Part shown: positions 1-11,240 of the stretch, one piece after another | Layout: every line of letters starts with the position of its first letter | Numbering within the stretch: the stretch's first letter is position 1 | Assembly: GCA_010094025.1 (NCBI GenBank) | Contig: ML991776.1 | Location: 620,001-684,000, forward strand | DNA length: 64,000 nt | DNA from: Viridothelium virens | Lineage: Eukaryota > Ascomycota > Dothideomycetes > Trypetheliales > Trypetheliaceae | Reading direction: 5' to 3' | Program-made: the position numbers and the translations under genes | Notes under the pieces: generated by a model | What the model was told of the DNA's origin: nothing | The model's database searches: none | What the model saw: only the letters and a program-made list of their open reading frames with translations

Positions 1-1
1 C

Positions 2-2957
2 TCCAGCGCAGGCCATCCGCTCGAATTTCAACGCATCATGCCAGATCTAGATGAAATGGGATCTACAACAATAGCATTTTCCACACAATGGAAGGTTCTT
101 GGACCTTTCCAAATTGGCACCCGAGGCACGGAATCCTCTTTATCTCTGCGGTGTTTGGATCATCAATTGACGAGACGGCGTAGAGGCTACCTGGGGAGCT
201 GACCCTCTTGAGTATCATGGCGGCTTTCATGCGTTGAAGTATGATAACAAGGCTCGCTTTTCCAGTTCCTTAGCACCCGACGGATCTGTCTCCTGGGCTA
301 TTGTTGACTCTGCCTACCCTCTGGAGCAACCAGCTAAACGGGCCATTACCTTCGCTTTCCCGGACATAGACTGGAAATTTCAGCAAGCTGTTTTTGGCTG
401 GGCCGCGCTTCAATACCAGGCCTGGGCACGGGGTGAAATAGAAGTACACACGCAGACTAGCCAGACCGTAGCTCTGTATACCGATAATGTGCTGGAGTTC
501 TGGATTGATGACGAACATCTCTTCGGTGGAGACTATTACGGCTTTCGGCGATCACCAGTCGTGCTTCATCTAGATCCTGGAACGCATCAATTGGACATCC
601 GTCTCGTTCGCGATCTTAGGGCTATGGGAGGTGGCTATGGCGAGAACGGTCCGAGTATTGACATTGATCTAGAGCTGAAAGTTCCTGCCAAACCTTTAGA
701 TGCTGTGTCCAAGATTCTGGTCTCCGATTACGTTGACGGCGTCCTGGCTGGATCGCTTGCATCTGTCTCACTGCAGAATACGGACACTAGAGCAGTCAAT
801 ATCACACAGATCTCATCTGCAAATGTAAGTAATCATCTCATGCGTTTGCAAGGGGACCTGTACAATCTTGTTTCCATCATGATGAATGCTCCGCCGTGAG
901 ATTTTGGCTAAATGGTTAGATAGCCTTATTATTCGATACGTATGGTGAGTGGTTCACAGATTCATCTCGCGCCTGGACAAGCTAGGCCGATTGCTTTCGA
1001 GATCGAGACCCTAGGCGCTTTTGCTTCTCGCCTTGAAGTGCTGGTGTCGTACGAATTACCTTCGTCTCAGGACAATGAAGAGATCTTGTCCTCTTTCACT
1101 CTGTCCCAAGAAGTCAAGCGTCGGTCCCCGTATGAGCCTCAGAAAATGACCTTTATGCATCCGGGAGGTATCGTATCATACGCCATGCTACGGCCGCCAA
1201 GCAAAGAAGCTCAGAAACTTTGTTCAGAGGCCTCCAAGTCGTCAGTGCCTATCCTGCTTCAGCTTCATGGCGCTGGTCTGGAAGCGGAAGATGAAATGGT
1301 GGCTCATGCACTTGATCCAGTCCCGGACCTCTGCGCCTGGACCCTGTTCCCGACCGGCGTGACTCCTTGGAGTGGAGATGACTGGCATACCTGGGGCTTT
1401 TCGGACGTGGAAGCAGCCATAAAAGCTATTCCATCCTGGATTCAGTCTGTGCACTGGGAGGGTCCTAGCGCAAACACTGAGAAGTGGCTCGTAAGCGGCC
1501 ATTCCAACGGTGGACAAGGCTCGTGGTACATTGCTACTCATCGACCCGATAATGTCATCGCACTTGCCCCTGTCTCAGGATATCTCTCGATTCAATCATA
1601 TGTGCCTTATGGCACGTGGCGGAGCATGGATCCAAAACGACAGGGTATATTGCAAGCTTCTCTGAATAGCTATCGTCACGAGTTACTCGCAGACAACTTG
1701 AAAGGCATTCCGATCATCCAGCAACATGGCAGTGCAGATGATAATGTGCCGGTGTGGCATTCGCGAGCCATGCACGAATACATCGAACAAGCTGTTGGGC
1801 GCTCTTCTTACTTCGAACTTCCAGGCGAAACGCATTGGTTCGATGGCATCATGACGACTGAGCCCATGCGTAACTTCTACAAAGCTAACTTGCCTACACC
1901 AGGCGAACGGCTCGAATCGAGCCGGCTGGACCAGCAGTCGCAGTCCGAGAAATTCAGTCTCGTTGTTGCTAATCCGGCTGATACGGGTTCTAAGAACGGC
2001 ATCATTGTTTTGCAGCTGGAGTCTCCTGACCAGTATGGCCGAATCGATGTCGATTTTGATGGTTCTCGTTGTCTTATTGCTACGTCCAACATTCTTAGCT
2101 TCCGGATACACGACGACCACCGTTGGACATCAATCGTGATAGATGGCTGGCAGCAGGACAGTAATGGTGGAGGAAATACTGTGTGGTTCCGAAACCCAGA
2201 GGGCAAATGGGCGGTAAGTCTTCTGGCATACTGATCATCATAAAGAACCCCGAAAAAGGTGCCCTTGTTCATTTTGTGGGCATGTTTGCTGATTGCTCTG
2301 CCCCAGTCCTCTAGCTTGTCAGGAGACGATGCCGAGAAGAGGTCTGGACGTCAGCTAGGTCCAATGGAAGCTATCTTGCGGAGTCAAGGCACTTTGGAGA
2401 TCCGTGATCTGCTTGGCACTGTTCCGGACATTGCGCTGCAGGTATCGCGCAACCTCCATCAGTACTTTGGTGCTGACACCATCATTTCAAGCAATTCGAA
2501 AAAAGTAGCCACGGGCTCCGGAAATGTCATTGAGATTTATCTCATGCCACCCCTGCCGGGCCCTGAGCTCCATCATGCTGGCTCGTTATCGCGATATCAC
2601 CACCTGCGGGATGACTTCCTGCAGCTGCAGCGCATAGACGAAGATGGCCATTTCAGAGCCTCACTCTTGTTGCATGATGGACGTCGGAGGTGTTATGAGA
2701 CTCCAGTGGGGTCTTGGGGCTTTGGTGGGATATTTCTCAGTCCGTTGGAGAGCGAGCGACTGTCATTAACCATCTGCGGTACCGGCGAAGAGGCTCTGCG
2801 CTTTGCAGCCCGCTTCGTGCCTATGTTAACAGGGGTTGGTCAGCCGGACTTTATTCTGTTCGACCAAAGGTGTACCTGGAAGGGAGCGGATGGAGTCCTC
2901 GCTATGGGCTTCTTTGATCACGAGTGGAAAGCCACTCGGTCCTCATTCATATCATAG
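2..2957 (+). CDS. Alpha/beta hydrolase (S9/esterase-like), 5' end outside window
   Basis: Probable serine hydrolase of the prolyl-oligopeptidase/esterase type; substrate unknown. The frame is open from the window edge, so the true start and any signal peptide lie upstream. Exons read 2-125, 184-824, 960-2213 and 2307-2957. The first intron (126-183) needs a GC donor; the others are GT-AG. Joining 125 to 184 restores the conserved run GTREATWGADPLEYHGG. The N-terminal half is a beta-rich region without a named domain. The hydrolase core in exon 3 has the oxyanion-side LHGAG, the nucleophile elbow GHSNGG, an Asp in HGSADDNVP and a His in GETHWFDG, giving a complete Ser-Asp-His triad. The C-terminal region after 2307 continues the protein to a TAG stop at 2957. 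An in-frame ATG at 38 exists but would leave no signal peptide. Family is confident; physiological role is not. Confidence 0.75.
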
Positions 2958-3737
2958 GCAAGAGCTTTCTATCAGACGAATCTATCCTACCTAGTCTTCG
3001 CTTGGTGGCCGATGATAACGCGAGCATATTAGGCAACTAGAACGTATCTAAACTACCGCGTACAGTATATGCAGAATATCTTGGCATCCTGCAAACGGGT
3101 GACGCGACTTCTACCAAATGAGATAAGGTATCCACTTCTTCGTGAGAGAGAGGGATGAGGTCGCGTTTGAGTTCGCGTTTGGGCATGTTGCGGTTTGGAG
3201 TGTTGGGAGTGATTGTTGTGTCTCTCCCTTGTGCGCTTTCCACTCCCAGCCTCTTCTTCCTCCAACATCTACCCGCCACCCCACGCCCGACCTTGCACCT
3301 TCTGAACCAAGTCTTCAGTTTTGAGCTGCGGACGCCTTCCATGCTTGGATTGACCCGTTCGATTGGCCACTGCAATTTCTTTCCGCCGCTCCTCGGAAGC
3401 AACGGCTTGCAGACCACATTTCGAGCACGCGAATCACTCCACCGCTCTTGCACGCGTGGATCCATATTCTTCATTGTTTACCTATACCGTGACCGCGACT
3501 TTGCTGTCTCCCGCTTCCCCCCTTTCACTTCTTCAAATCTCAGTCGACAATCTACATTGTCAGAACTTGTACCAATCTCTGACATTGACCAACAAGTCGA
3601 ACCCAAGCAGCGTCTCAGTGCAGTATACTAGACTCCATCTAACCAGAAACTTCCTGCATTCGGCTCACTGTACCCTTCGGCTTGCAGATTCAAGAATTCT
3701 AAGACGGTGTGAAAGCCTAACCACATCTTCCTCTAAG
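2958..3737. other. Intergenic region and long PUF-gene leader
   Basis: Holds the 3' region of the hydrolase gene and the promoter/5' leader of the PUF gene. The leader is rich in C and T from about 3240 to 3560, as is common before fungal start codons. It contains upstream ATGs, including an ATG-started frame of 158 codons at 3155-3631. That frame has no recognisable domain and I do not call it a gene. Confidence 0.5.
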
Positions 3738-6516
3738 ATGATGTCCTTCAATGGTTCCCCAGCCCGCCGCAAACCTATGACTGGGATCTCTGTCTATGAA
3801 GATGAACCAGGACTGACCTCAACTGCTTCTACTATCCAGGTTAGTATTTATCCTTTCCATGTCACCTATTGATGACGGACATTGACGTTTTGGGAACGAT
3901 CTGACTTTTCAAAGGCGCCAAGGGGAAACAACTCTTCGGCACAGAATGAGGGCCGCGTTCAGTTGACAACGTCCAAGTTTGCCAACAGACCCCAACTAGC
4001 TCCTCTCTGGACTACATCTAAGGTAAGTCTTTGAGAATTCGTAGTCCGAAGTTGACTAATGAAGGTAGGACCAAAAGCTTAATTTGGCCCCATGTTCCAG
4101 TGGACAAGAGCTAGATAAGCCTACCGTCGAAATCCTTGCGGGACTATCTGAGCAACAGGAGTTACTGAAGAAGCAGCAACAAGAGCTAAAGGCATCTGAC
4201 TCAGGAATTTCTCCGATTTCTCTACAGTATTCCGACGCTTCACCTGCGGGTTCGGTTGGCATTACACCTGACACCGAAATGCTTGCCACAACACCAAAGA
4301 CAGAAGATGGTAGCAATGATTCGGCAAAGGATTCAGATGATGAGATTCGTCGTCTCAGGGAGGAATTGACCGCAGCCAACAGCAGAATTGCGAAAATGGA
4401 TGAGGAACTTACACAGACTCGGATCACGAAACATACGCTTGACCAGGCGATGGGAAGTCGTACATACGACCCATTTCAACCTGATCTCAATGGACCGCTG
4501 ACGGCATCATCCCGCTCCAATCTTGTTCGCACCGAAACCTGGATGGCTCAGCAGGACGATGCACGCTCTGATATAACCGACCCATTGGGCGCTGCCGGCA
4601 TTCCGCTTAACAATCACCTCTGGGGCAAGCCAGGTCTTGGCATCAGCCAGCCCAAACCCGCTGACCAGTCCTTTCCCTTGTTCCTTGACCAACAGCACGC
4701 AGCGCCTGGCCCGAATCGCGCCTGGAACGACAGGAACATCGCCCCCGAGGTGAACCAGCCTCCTTTCATTCCCACTCTACATTGTCAACGCTCCATGAAC
4801 TTCCGTTCTGACAAATTCGGTGGCAATTTTGTCGTTACTGAACCTGGGAGCTTTGGCGGTAATCAGAGCCTCCGTCGGCAAAACCAAGCTTCAGGCCGTC
4901 CGGCTTCAAACTTTGGATCAGCATCGAATGGCGCATGGGCGTCTGCGCCGACGCAAATGAACTGGTCTGGAAAAATGGATCCCAATCCTCCCATCACCCC
5001 ATATAACGCTGAATCGATTCAATCAACGTACGGACCTGTCCCGTCGTACTTGCCTCGTCCCATTGGCACTCGGCTCTCTCCGACGGCGTCTGAATTCAAT
5101 GCCAGCAATATTGCTCCAACACCATGGAACCCTGGGGTGAGTTTCAATTTCTCCTTCCTTTGATCGTCCACTAAACCTGTGTAGCCACCTGCAGAACCTG
5201 CACCGACCTACATGCCAACAGTAGAGCCTCTCAACTATCGACGCCTGCTCGACCGCAACATGAACTGCAACTGGACATACATCGTCGACAAAATCGTCTG
5301 CAACAATGACCAACAGGCTTCCATCTTTCTTCAGCAGAAGCTCAAGGTTGGCACTCCCGAGCAGAAGTATGAGATTGTCCAGGCCATCATTGGGCAAGCC
5401 TACTCGCTTATGGTCAACCGCTTTGGCAACTTTCTCGTTCAGCGTTGCTTCGAGCATGGTACCCCAGAGCAAATCATTGCCATTGCGAAGGCCATCCGCG
5501 GCAACACACTCAATTTAAGCATGGATGCATTCGGATGCCATGTCGTACAGAAAGCATTTGATGCAGTACCGGAGGAGTACAAGGCAAGCATGGTACACGA
5601 GCTACTTAACCGCATTCCCGAAACAGTCATCCATCGCTACGCATGCCATGTCTGGCAAAAACTCTTTGAGCTTCGATGGAGTGATTCTCCACCCTTGATC
5701 ATGTGCTATGTCAACGAAGCGCTGTGTGGAATGTGGCACGAAGTCGCTCTTGGAGAAACAGGCAGCCTAGTCGTGCAGAACATTTTCGAGAACTGCCTTG
5801 AAGAAGACAAGGTAAATTCACTTCTCGGCCTTATTTCAGTAGCTTTACTAACTTTCATTGTCAGCGACCCTGTATCAATGAGGTCCTTGCAAGCATTGAT
5901 GTTGTCGCACACGGTCAGTTCGGCAATTGGTGCATCCAGCACATCTGCGAACATGGGGCCCCTGCCGACCGCAGTCGCGCCATCGACCACGTTCTCCGTT
6001 TCGCTACAGAATATAGTACGGATCAATTTGCATCCAAAGTGGTTGAGAAATGCTTGAAGGTTGGCGGCCCAGCCTTCCTTGAGCGTTATCTCGAACGTGT
6101 GACCGAAGGTCGTCATGATCGCCCTCGGATGCCGCTTATTGATAGTCAGTCTTTACCTAGCCAACATTTGTTTGATTCCCACTAACATCTGTGTAGTCGC
6201 CGGCGATCAATTTGGAAATTATCTAATTCAATACATCTTGACCCACGCTGATCCAGCTCATCGAGAAGTTGTTGCTCAACATGTTCGGTACGCCTTTTTC
6301 TAATACCCTGTTGAAACCACATAACTCATTTTCAATGGCAGTAAACACATGGTCTCTCTACGTGGTTCAAAATATGGTTCGCGCGTGGCCATGCTGTGCT
6401 GCAACCCTGCTTCCTCAACCCGTCCCGGACCTCCCGGTGGACTCCCGCTGAACCGTGGTGGCAGCTACAATTCTGGTGGTATGCGCGCTCTCTACGGAGG
6501 TGCTTATCGCTGCTAG
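3738..6516 (+). CDS. PUF (Pumilio) family RNA-binding protein
   Basis: Binds 3' UTR elements of mRNAs and controls their stability or translation in the cytoplasm. Seven exons give 816 aa: 3738-3839, 3915-4022, 4069-5136, 5185-5811, 5865-6144, 6197-6287 and 6342-6516; all phases agree. Residues 1-430 are low complexity, with a short Gln/Lys coiled segment near 85-100 and an acidic helix near 155-180. From about residue 440 to 790 eight Puf repeats can be read. Typical cores are NRFGNFLVQRC, DAFGCHVVQKA, GQFGNWCIQHI and DQFGNYLIQYI. The HD is closed by SKYGSRVAMLC and a short Gly-rich tail. The first ATG of an ATG-ATG pair was taken as start because it follows the long leader and opens the conserved frame. 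A complete eight-repeat domain argues for a canonical PUF rather than a Puf6/Nop9 type. I cannot say which yeast Puf is the orthologue. Confidence 0.88.
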
Positions 6517-7846
6517 GCAGTAACTCTTGCGTTAAAAAACGGACCGATCTATGACTTCGCCCTGGACCATATGCTTACAACCATCGCTTTACCATCATCT
6601 CCGAAATCTTTCAAAGGGAATACATCGCCTACGATATTTCAAACCACGTACAACCAATGTCAACCGGTGCGCGTTGAATTTGGTTCTTCTCCGCGATCGC
6701 CCTGATCGCTTTGGACTACGCAGAAAAGGCATAACCTCACAGAACGAAAAAGAGAGCTTCTGGCATCTCAACTTGGCAGCATCTACAGAACGATTAAATG
6801 GAATGGTGAAGGTGAGAATCGATTGGAGACAGTGTAGAATTCGCTCGCTCGCTTGTCTTATTACCCCTTGATCGACGGACAATACTACTCGGATTGTTCT
6901 GGGGAACCTTGTCCGGTCTGAGCTTTCCTGGCATCTTCTTTTTATTTTTGTTCTCATGCATCTGTCTTGCACGTGGTCTTTCTAATTCTTGTCAGCTTCG
7001 GGAAATCAACTATGTCGATAATACTAGGAACGGGCGATGTTTCAGCCCTTTCCACTTTGGAATCAGAGGGAGACCGGCGGGATGATATCTGCAATGGCTC
7101 TGTATCCGAGCTCATTCTTTACTATTTCTTGACCTCGTCTTGGCTGGGGATGTGGATGTTGAAGCTGAACGAGGTTGAACGTTACATTTGTATCCTAACC
7201 AGAGAACATAGCGATTATTGGGGGCATGAGAGTAACGACACGTGGAGGAGATAATGGCTCTGTACCTAGCGATCAGATAACCTAATCCATAATTCGGGCA
7301 TTTTGATCATGTTGCACCGCAAACTAAGATAGGTACCTTACCTACCTACCTAGGTACCTTATGTTGTGAAACTCAGCTGCAGGTACGGAGTACGTCTGGT
7401 GCGTCTCCACTGTGGAGAGTCTCCCATTGAACGTCGGCGTAACATCTCCCGAGTGCCGATGCCTGACCTAGAATTTGGAGATTTGAGTTCCCTCAATCAT
7501 CTCACGCGCGCCACTCCCAGCTTCAGGACTGAATTCTGTGACGTGTCACGTGCGGTTGAATTGCTTTTCATCAGGTTGACGGGGGAGCCATGGCGCTCCT
7601 CAACATCCATTCACCAATGGACAGTTATTCACCAACTGAGCTGAGGTCGGCGGGTGAAGCACCACCTACCTGACCCAGCATCCGTGTGGCACACCTTCAA
7701 CCGTTCGTACGAGGATCTCTCATAGGACCTAAGATACTTGTGCTCAAAAAACTTTCCCCAAGTCCTCGTCGCTCACCAATCTTCTTCAAAACTCCAGAGA
7801 CCTGCGGGTTGGTCCCAAGTCCCAACATCCACGCTACAACGACAAC
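6517..7846. other. Intergenic region, 1.3 kb
   Basis: Contains the 3' UTR of the PUF gene and the promoter of the DUF1772-like gene. The short frames here (for example 6551-6871 and 7366-7644) show no domain and no consistent codon pattern. One short tandem/palindromic element lies at 7330-7361 and is listed separately. Confidence 0.5.
7330..7361. repeat. Short direct repeat with palindromic GGTACC cores
   Basis: The 11-mer TAGGTACCTTA occurs at 7330-7340 and again at 7351-7361, separated by the 10-mer CCTACCTACC. Each copy contains the palindrome GGTACC. It lies about 490 bp upstream of the DUF1772-like start codon. It could be a transcription factor site pair or simple slippage sequence; the sequence alone cannot decide. 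Confidence 0.5.
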
Positions 7847-8602
7847 ATGGCTTCCCTCCTCCCGTCACCCATCCACCTCGTCCCTCTCGCTCAAGCCCTC
7901 GGCATCACCGCTCCGGCTGTCTACGCCGCCATCACTTACAGCTATAACGTCCTAGTACTTCCCCCACTGCTCGCTTACGCCGACGACGAGCGCCGCCTTG
8001 CGAAGCAGTGGTTGCGCGCGTACCAGTACGGTCCCGTCTTCGTGCCACCACTGTTGCTCACGTCTACGGTAACGAATGGGGCGTTAGCAGGTTGGGCTTT
8101 CGCCCGCTGGATTGCTGCTGGAGAGTACGGAAGTGGAGTGTTAGGGGTTGGTGCTGGAAGTGGCAGTGGCAGCGGCAGTCTATGGGCGCTCGGAGCAGGT
8201 ATCGCGCACGCGGCGGCGGTGCTGGCGTTCGGTGCTATCGTGCCGTATACGCTGGCGGGGATGGAGAAGCAGATCAATGGGGCGGCGAAGTGGAAGGTGC
8301 AGATGTTGCTGGCGCCGGCGTTCTCGACGCCGTTGACGGAGAAGGGCAGGCAGGAGGCGAAGCTGGGTCATGCGGATGGGCTGGATGAGCAGAAGAAGTG
8401 GGTGATGGAGGAGGGCACAAGCCCGAGCGCGTTCAAGCAGTCGGCGAGGCGAGACTGGAGGGTTTGGGCGGAGGGGGCGACGATGAGGGAGATTGTGATG
8501 AAGTGGGGGAAGTGGAATGCGGTGAGAGTGCCCATGACGATTCTTTCCTTCGTGACGAGCACGCTGGGTATGTGTTTGAGTGTCTGGGAGGCTGGGAAGT
8601 AG
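7847..8602 (+). CDS. DUF1772-like (anthrone-oxygenase-like) membrane protein
   Basis: Intronless, 251 aa. Four hydrophobic segments are visible (around residues 12-45, 60-90, 105-135 and 225-248), the layout of the DUF1772/anthrone oxygenase family. Near the C terminus the family-typical W-x-x-x-N-x-x-R pattern is present as WGKWNAVR before the last membrane segment. Some family members oxidise anthrones in polyketide pathways (for example HypC-like proteins), but most fungal copies have no known function and no polyketide synthase is in this window. A Gly/Ser repeat at residues 101-111 is a local expansion. The start ATG at 7847 follows CAAC and opens directly into a hydrophobic N terminus. 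It runs convergently with the EthD-like gene downstream. Confidence 0.65.
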   Translation: MASLLPSPIHLVPLAQALGITAPAVYAAITYSYNVLVLPPLLAYADDERRLAKQWLRAYQYGPVFVPPLLLTSTVTNGALAGWAFARWIAAGEYGSGVLGVGAGSGSGSGSLWALGAGIAHAAAVLAFGAIVPYTLAGMEKQINGAAKWKVQMLLAPAFSTPLTEKGRQEAKLGHADGLDEQKKWVMEEGTSPSAFKQSARRDWRVWAEGATMREIVMKWGKWNAVRVPMTILSFVTSTLGMCLSVWEAGK

Positions 8603-8979
8603 TGGCGGCGACGACGGAGATGTAAGATCAGGATATTTCCGGCGCCAACTGACTCGCAGACCGGATGGCTCCTGGAGAGCTGTGCGTCCAAGGAAGGATA
8701 TTTTCTGAGCGGCGGCGCTGATGGCGAAGATGTGCGCCTTGCTTTTGAGAGGGCAGCAGACGTGGCTTTACCTTCACAGGTTCCGATCTTCTCTTAAATG
8801 AGCATCTGGTGATCCCGATCCATTGTTATCTCCCCATTTGAGGTTCATATACTGTACAACTTTTCAGGAGCACCAGCGTATAACCCTTTATATTTCCCCG
8901 CTTCAACCCAGTATTTCATCGTTACGTTACTCCACTAGACATCCCACACAAAGGTTCCAAGTCCCATCGCCTCCTATCC
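8603..8979. other. Intergenic region between convergent genes
   Basis: 377 bp of 3' flanks of two convergent genes. No coding frame, hairpin or repeat of note was seen. Confidence 0.45.
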
Positions 8980-9297
8980 TTACGAAGCTCCGGTCACCTC
9001 GCCGATCAACAGAGTGGGTTCCTTATCGCTGAAGTTTGGGACGTCTCCCATGATATCTGGCCCATGCGTACCCATTCCTTTCTGGAATTCCTCCAGGCTG
9101 TCCAGATACAACTCACATGTCACAGCGTAGGCTGGCTCGGCACCGGACGGAGTACTGGTGTTTTTGGTGACGCGCCAGCCCTTCAGGCCGAAGGTGTTCA
9201 GATTCTTCTGGACCATAGGCATGTGCGAGGAAATATAATAGTCCATATTGAAGGTACCGCCGGAGGGGTAGAGGACTGTGACCGTTGAGCCAGGCAT
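8980..9297 (-). CDS. EthD-domain protein
   Basis: Intronless, 105 aa, a single small ferredoxin-like dimeric alpha/beta-barrel domain of the EthD family. Seen in the sequence: a first strand TVTVLYP, the family-typical Y-Y-x-x-x-H-M-P-M segment (YYISSHMPM) and a terminal strand before the stop. EthD was named for ether degradation in actinobacteria. In fungi related small proteins act as decarboxylases or cyclases in some pathways, or have no assigned role. The ATG at 9297 is well placed for the whole domain. No partner P450 or reductase lies beside it. A stand-alone, unassigned function is the safest reading. Confidence 0.8.
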   Translation of the reverse strand: MPGSTVTVLYPSGGTFNMDYYISSHMPMVQKNLNTFGLKGWRVTKNTSTPSGAEPAYAVTCELYLDSLEEFQKGMGTHGPDIMGDVPNFSDKEPTLLIGEVTGAS

Positions 9298-10222
9298 TGT
9301 TATAACAAAACGTTGATGGAGTTTTGAGGTTGGTGGCCGACGTAAAATTGCCTCTTTTGAGCAGCAGCTAAGGGAGATTGCGTTTTTGAGTTGAACTGAG
9401 AGACTTGAACTCTTACCACTGGACAGCTTTCGTTGCTGGTATTTATTCTATAGTTACGCGGGGTATTCGTCGGCCAGCCGGTAAGTAGTAAACGCAGGGC
9501 GAGACTTCGGCGACATTCTCAGTGAGTCAATTGGTGCGTTGCATGCACGACTCAGACTTAGATACGGTCGACAGCCACTTCTGACGTAGCATCCGGCTGA
9601 CTGCCTCACAGTGGGCCGCTCAAGTACCTAAAAGCGTATCCTCAAGTGGGGCAGGTCAAGATGCCTAGGTCAAAGAACGGCTGTGCCTCAAGCATCGCTG
9701 ACTCGCATGACTTAGAAGAAGAGAGTCAGGGCATTGATGGACTGTTACGGAGTACGTCGAACCTTGCCTGATTTGGAAATGATGAATTTGCAGCATTAAG
9801 TATGAGGCCACTCCAGCCTTCAAAAGGCAAAGTACGAGTTCAGATTTCAGAATTCCATCGGAAACTTATCTCAACCTCGAGTCTACCTAGGTCAGTTAGT
9901 GCAAATTCTGTTATCCTTCCATGCAAAGACATTGAGATAAATAGTTCCAAGCCTACCCAGAACACAGTGAGTAGTGCTAGCATAAGACATGTTAGAACCT
10001 GTATCACAATAATCGAATGACACTAGGCAAAGTGATCGTAGGTTGTATGACAATTTACTGAAAGCATGAGCAGTCGTTCTGGCGCATGAATCGTCACAGA
10101 AGGAGAGCACATCGATACCATTCAGTTTTGCGCTTGTAGTACAACTGCAGGAGAACCAATAAGAAATTGCCGACATAACAAACTGAACGCTATTCACAAT
10201 GCTATTTGCTGCAAGTTAAACA
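9298..10222. other. Intergenic region, 0.9 kb
   Basis: Promoter of the EthD-like gene and 3' flank of the cutinase gene. Short frames (9802-10020 +, 9892-10197 -) have no recognisable content. A B-box-like stretch near 9390-9420 on the minus strand does not extend into a tRNA cloverleaf. Confidence 0.45.
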
Positions 10223-11240
10223 CTACGAAGTAAGAAGAATAAACCCAACAAGAACAACGAAAGCAGACACACAAGCACCCATTGAACTACTCTTGATGGC
10301 CCCAGATGTGGAGGCCTGTTGCTTGCGCTGATCGTCGACGCCACTGCCACTGAAGTACAAAATTAGCTTGGACTCTTGAGTAGATGCGCGAAATCATAGC
10401 ACAAAGAAAGTACCTGATCTGCAGAGGGAATCTTACGCAGCAGCGTTCGTAGCAGTATTGGAAGCACCGCCGCCAAGTTTGCTGGAGATGAACTGCGCTG
10501 CAGGGCCAGTGGAGGTCTTGGCATACGAAAGATGCGCAGCAGAGATGATGAATTGATCATTGCAGACCTGGTCGCCCTGAGCACAGAAGATCTTGGTCTA
10601 AACAACAAAGCCGAGTCAGCTATTTCCACGGATTCAGAACAAGGGTTCTGCGGAAACTCACATTAGCAGCCGGGACACCCTGAAACTGAGGCATGGTTTT
10701 GTCCAATGGATCGCCAAAGGTGACAGCCGCCTACTCAGGCTCGTTAGCAGACCGCTTGCACCTATTGTCGGACAAGATGATACATACCGCAACCTTGCCA
10801 GTAGTGGCCGAATCCATATTCAGAAGTGCGCCGTGCACCTGTTGAGCGCCTTGGCTATATCCAGACAAGACCAACTTAGTCGTTGGGCATTGCTGGACAG
10901 CCTTAGCCGCAAACATGGCCATGTTCTGGCTTCCCTGCGCGCCTTTGGGATTGGTCGATCCCTCGGCAGCGCCGGCAATATCGGCAGGGTAGTTGACACC
11001 CTGGACCGCGACGTTGCCAGCACCGAGCATCTGCTGCAGGTCCTTGACAAGCGCGGGACCGACAGTCTCGCCCAAGTTTCCAGTTTCGGTAGTACCACGA
11101 GCAAAGATGAAGGAGGTGGGTTTGCAAGCTCCGTTCTGAATGTCGTTGGCGGTTTGGCCTGTGAGACCACCGCTTGGGATGGACTGAGGTAGAGCAGTAG
11201 CACCGAGGGCCAAGAGAGAGGTAAGAATGATTCCAGCCAT
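10223..11240 (-). CDS. Cutinase (CE5) with C-terminal GPI-anchor signal
   Basis: Hydrolyses ester bonds of plant cutin or similar polyesters outside the cell. Four exons on the minus strand: 11240-10788, 10730-10662, 10597-10437 and 10349-10223; introns are 57, 64 and 87 nt, all GT-AG and phase-consistent, giving 269 aa. Residues 1-17 form a signal peptide ending in TALP. The catalytic Ser lies in GYSQG, the Asp in the Cys-flanked CAQGDQVC and the His in SAAHLSYA, the standard cutinase triad. Exon 4 adds a Ser/Lys/Gln linker followed by a small-residue omega site region (SGAIKSSSMG) and a terminal hydrophobic helix ending in LLTS, the shape of a GPI-anchor signal. If the last intron is kept, an in-frame TAA in its donor ends the protein at 228 aa after Ala-Ala-Ala, leaving a normal secreted cutinase. 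Confidence 0.85.

Noticed and set aside
9385-9425. tRNA-like B-box on the minus strand
   Set aside because: Only a GTTCAAGTCTC-like segment is present; no acceptor stem, A-box or anticodon arm pairs with it.
9660-9895. Recurring CCTAGGT palindromes across intergenic DNA (also near 7350, 12220, 44581 and 53963)
   Set aside because: A handful of copies of a 7-mer in 64 kb is about what chance predicts, so no enrichment can be claimed.
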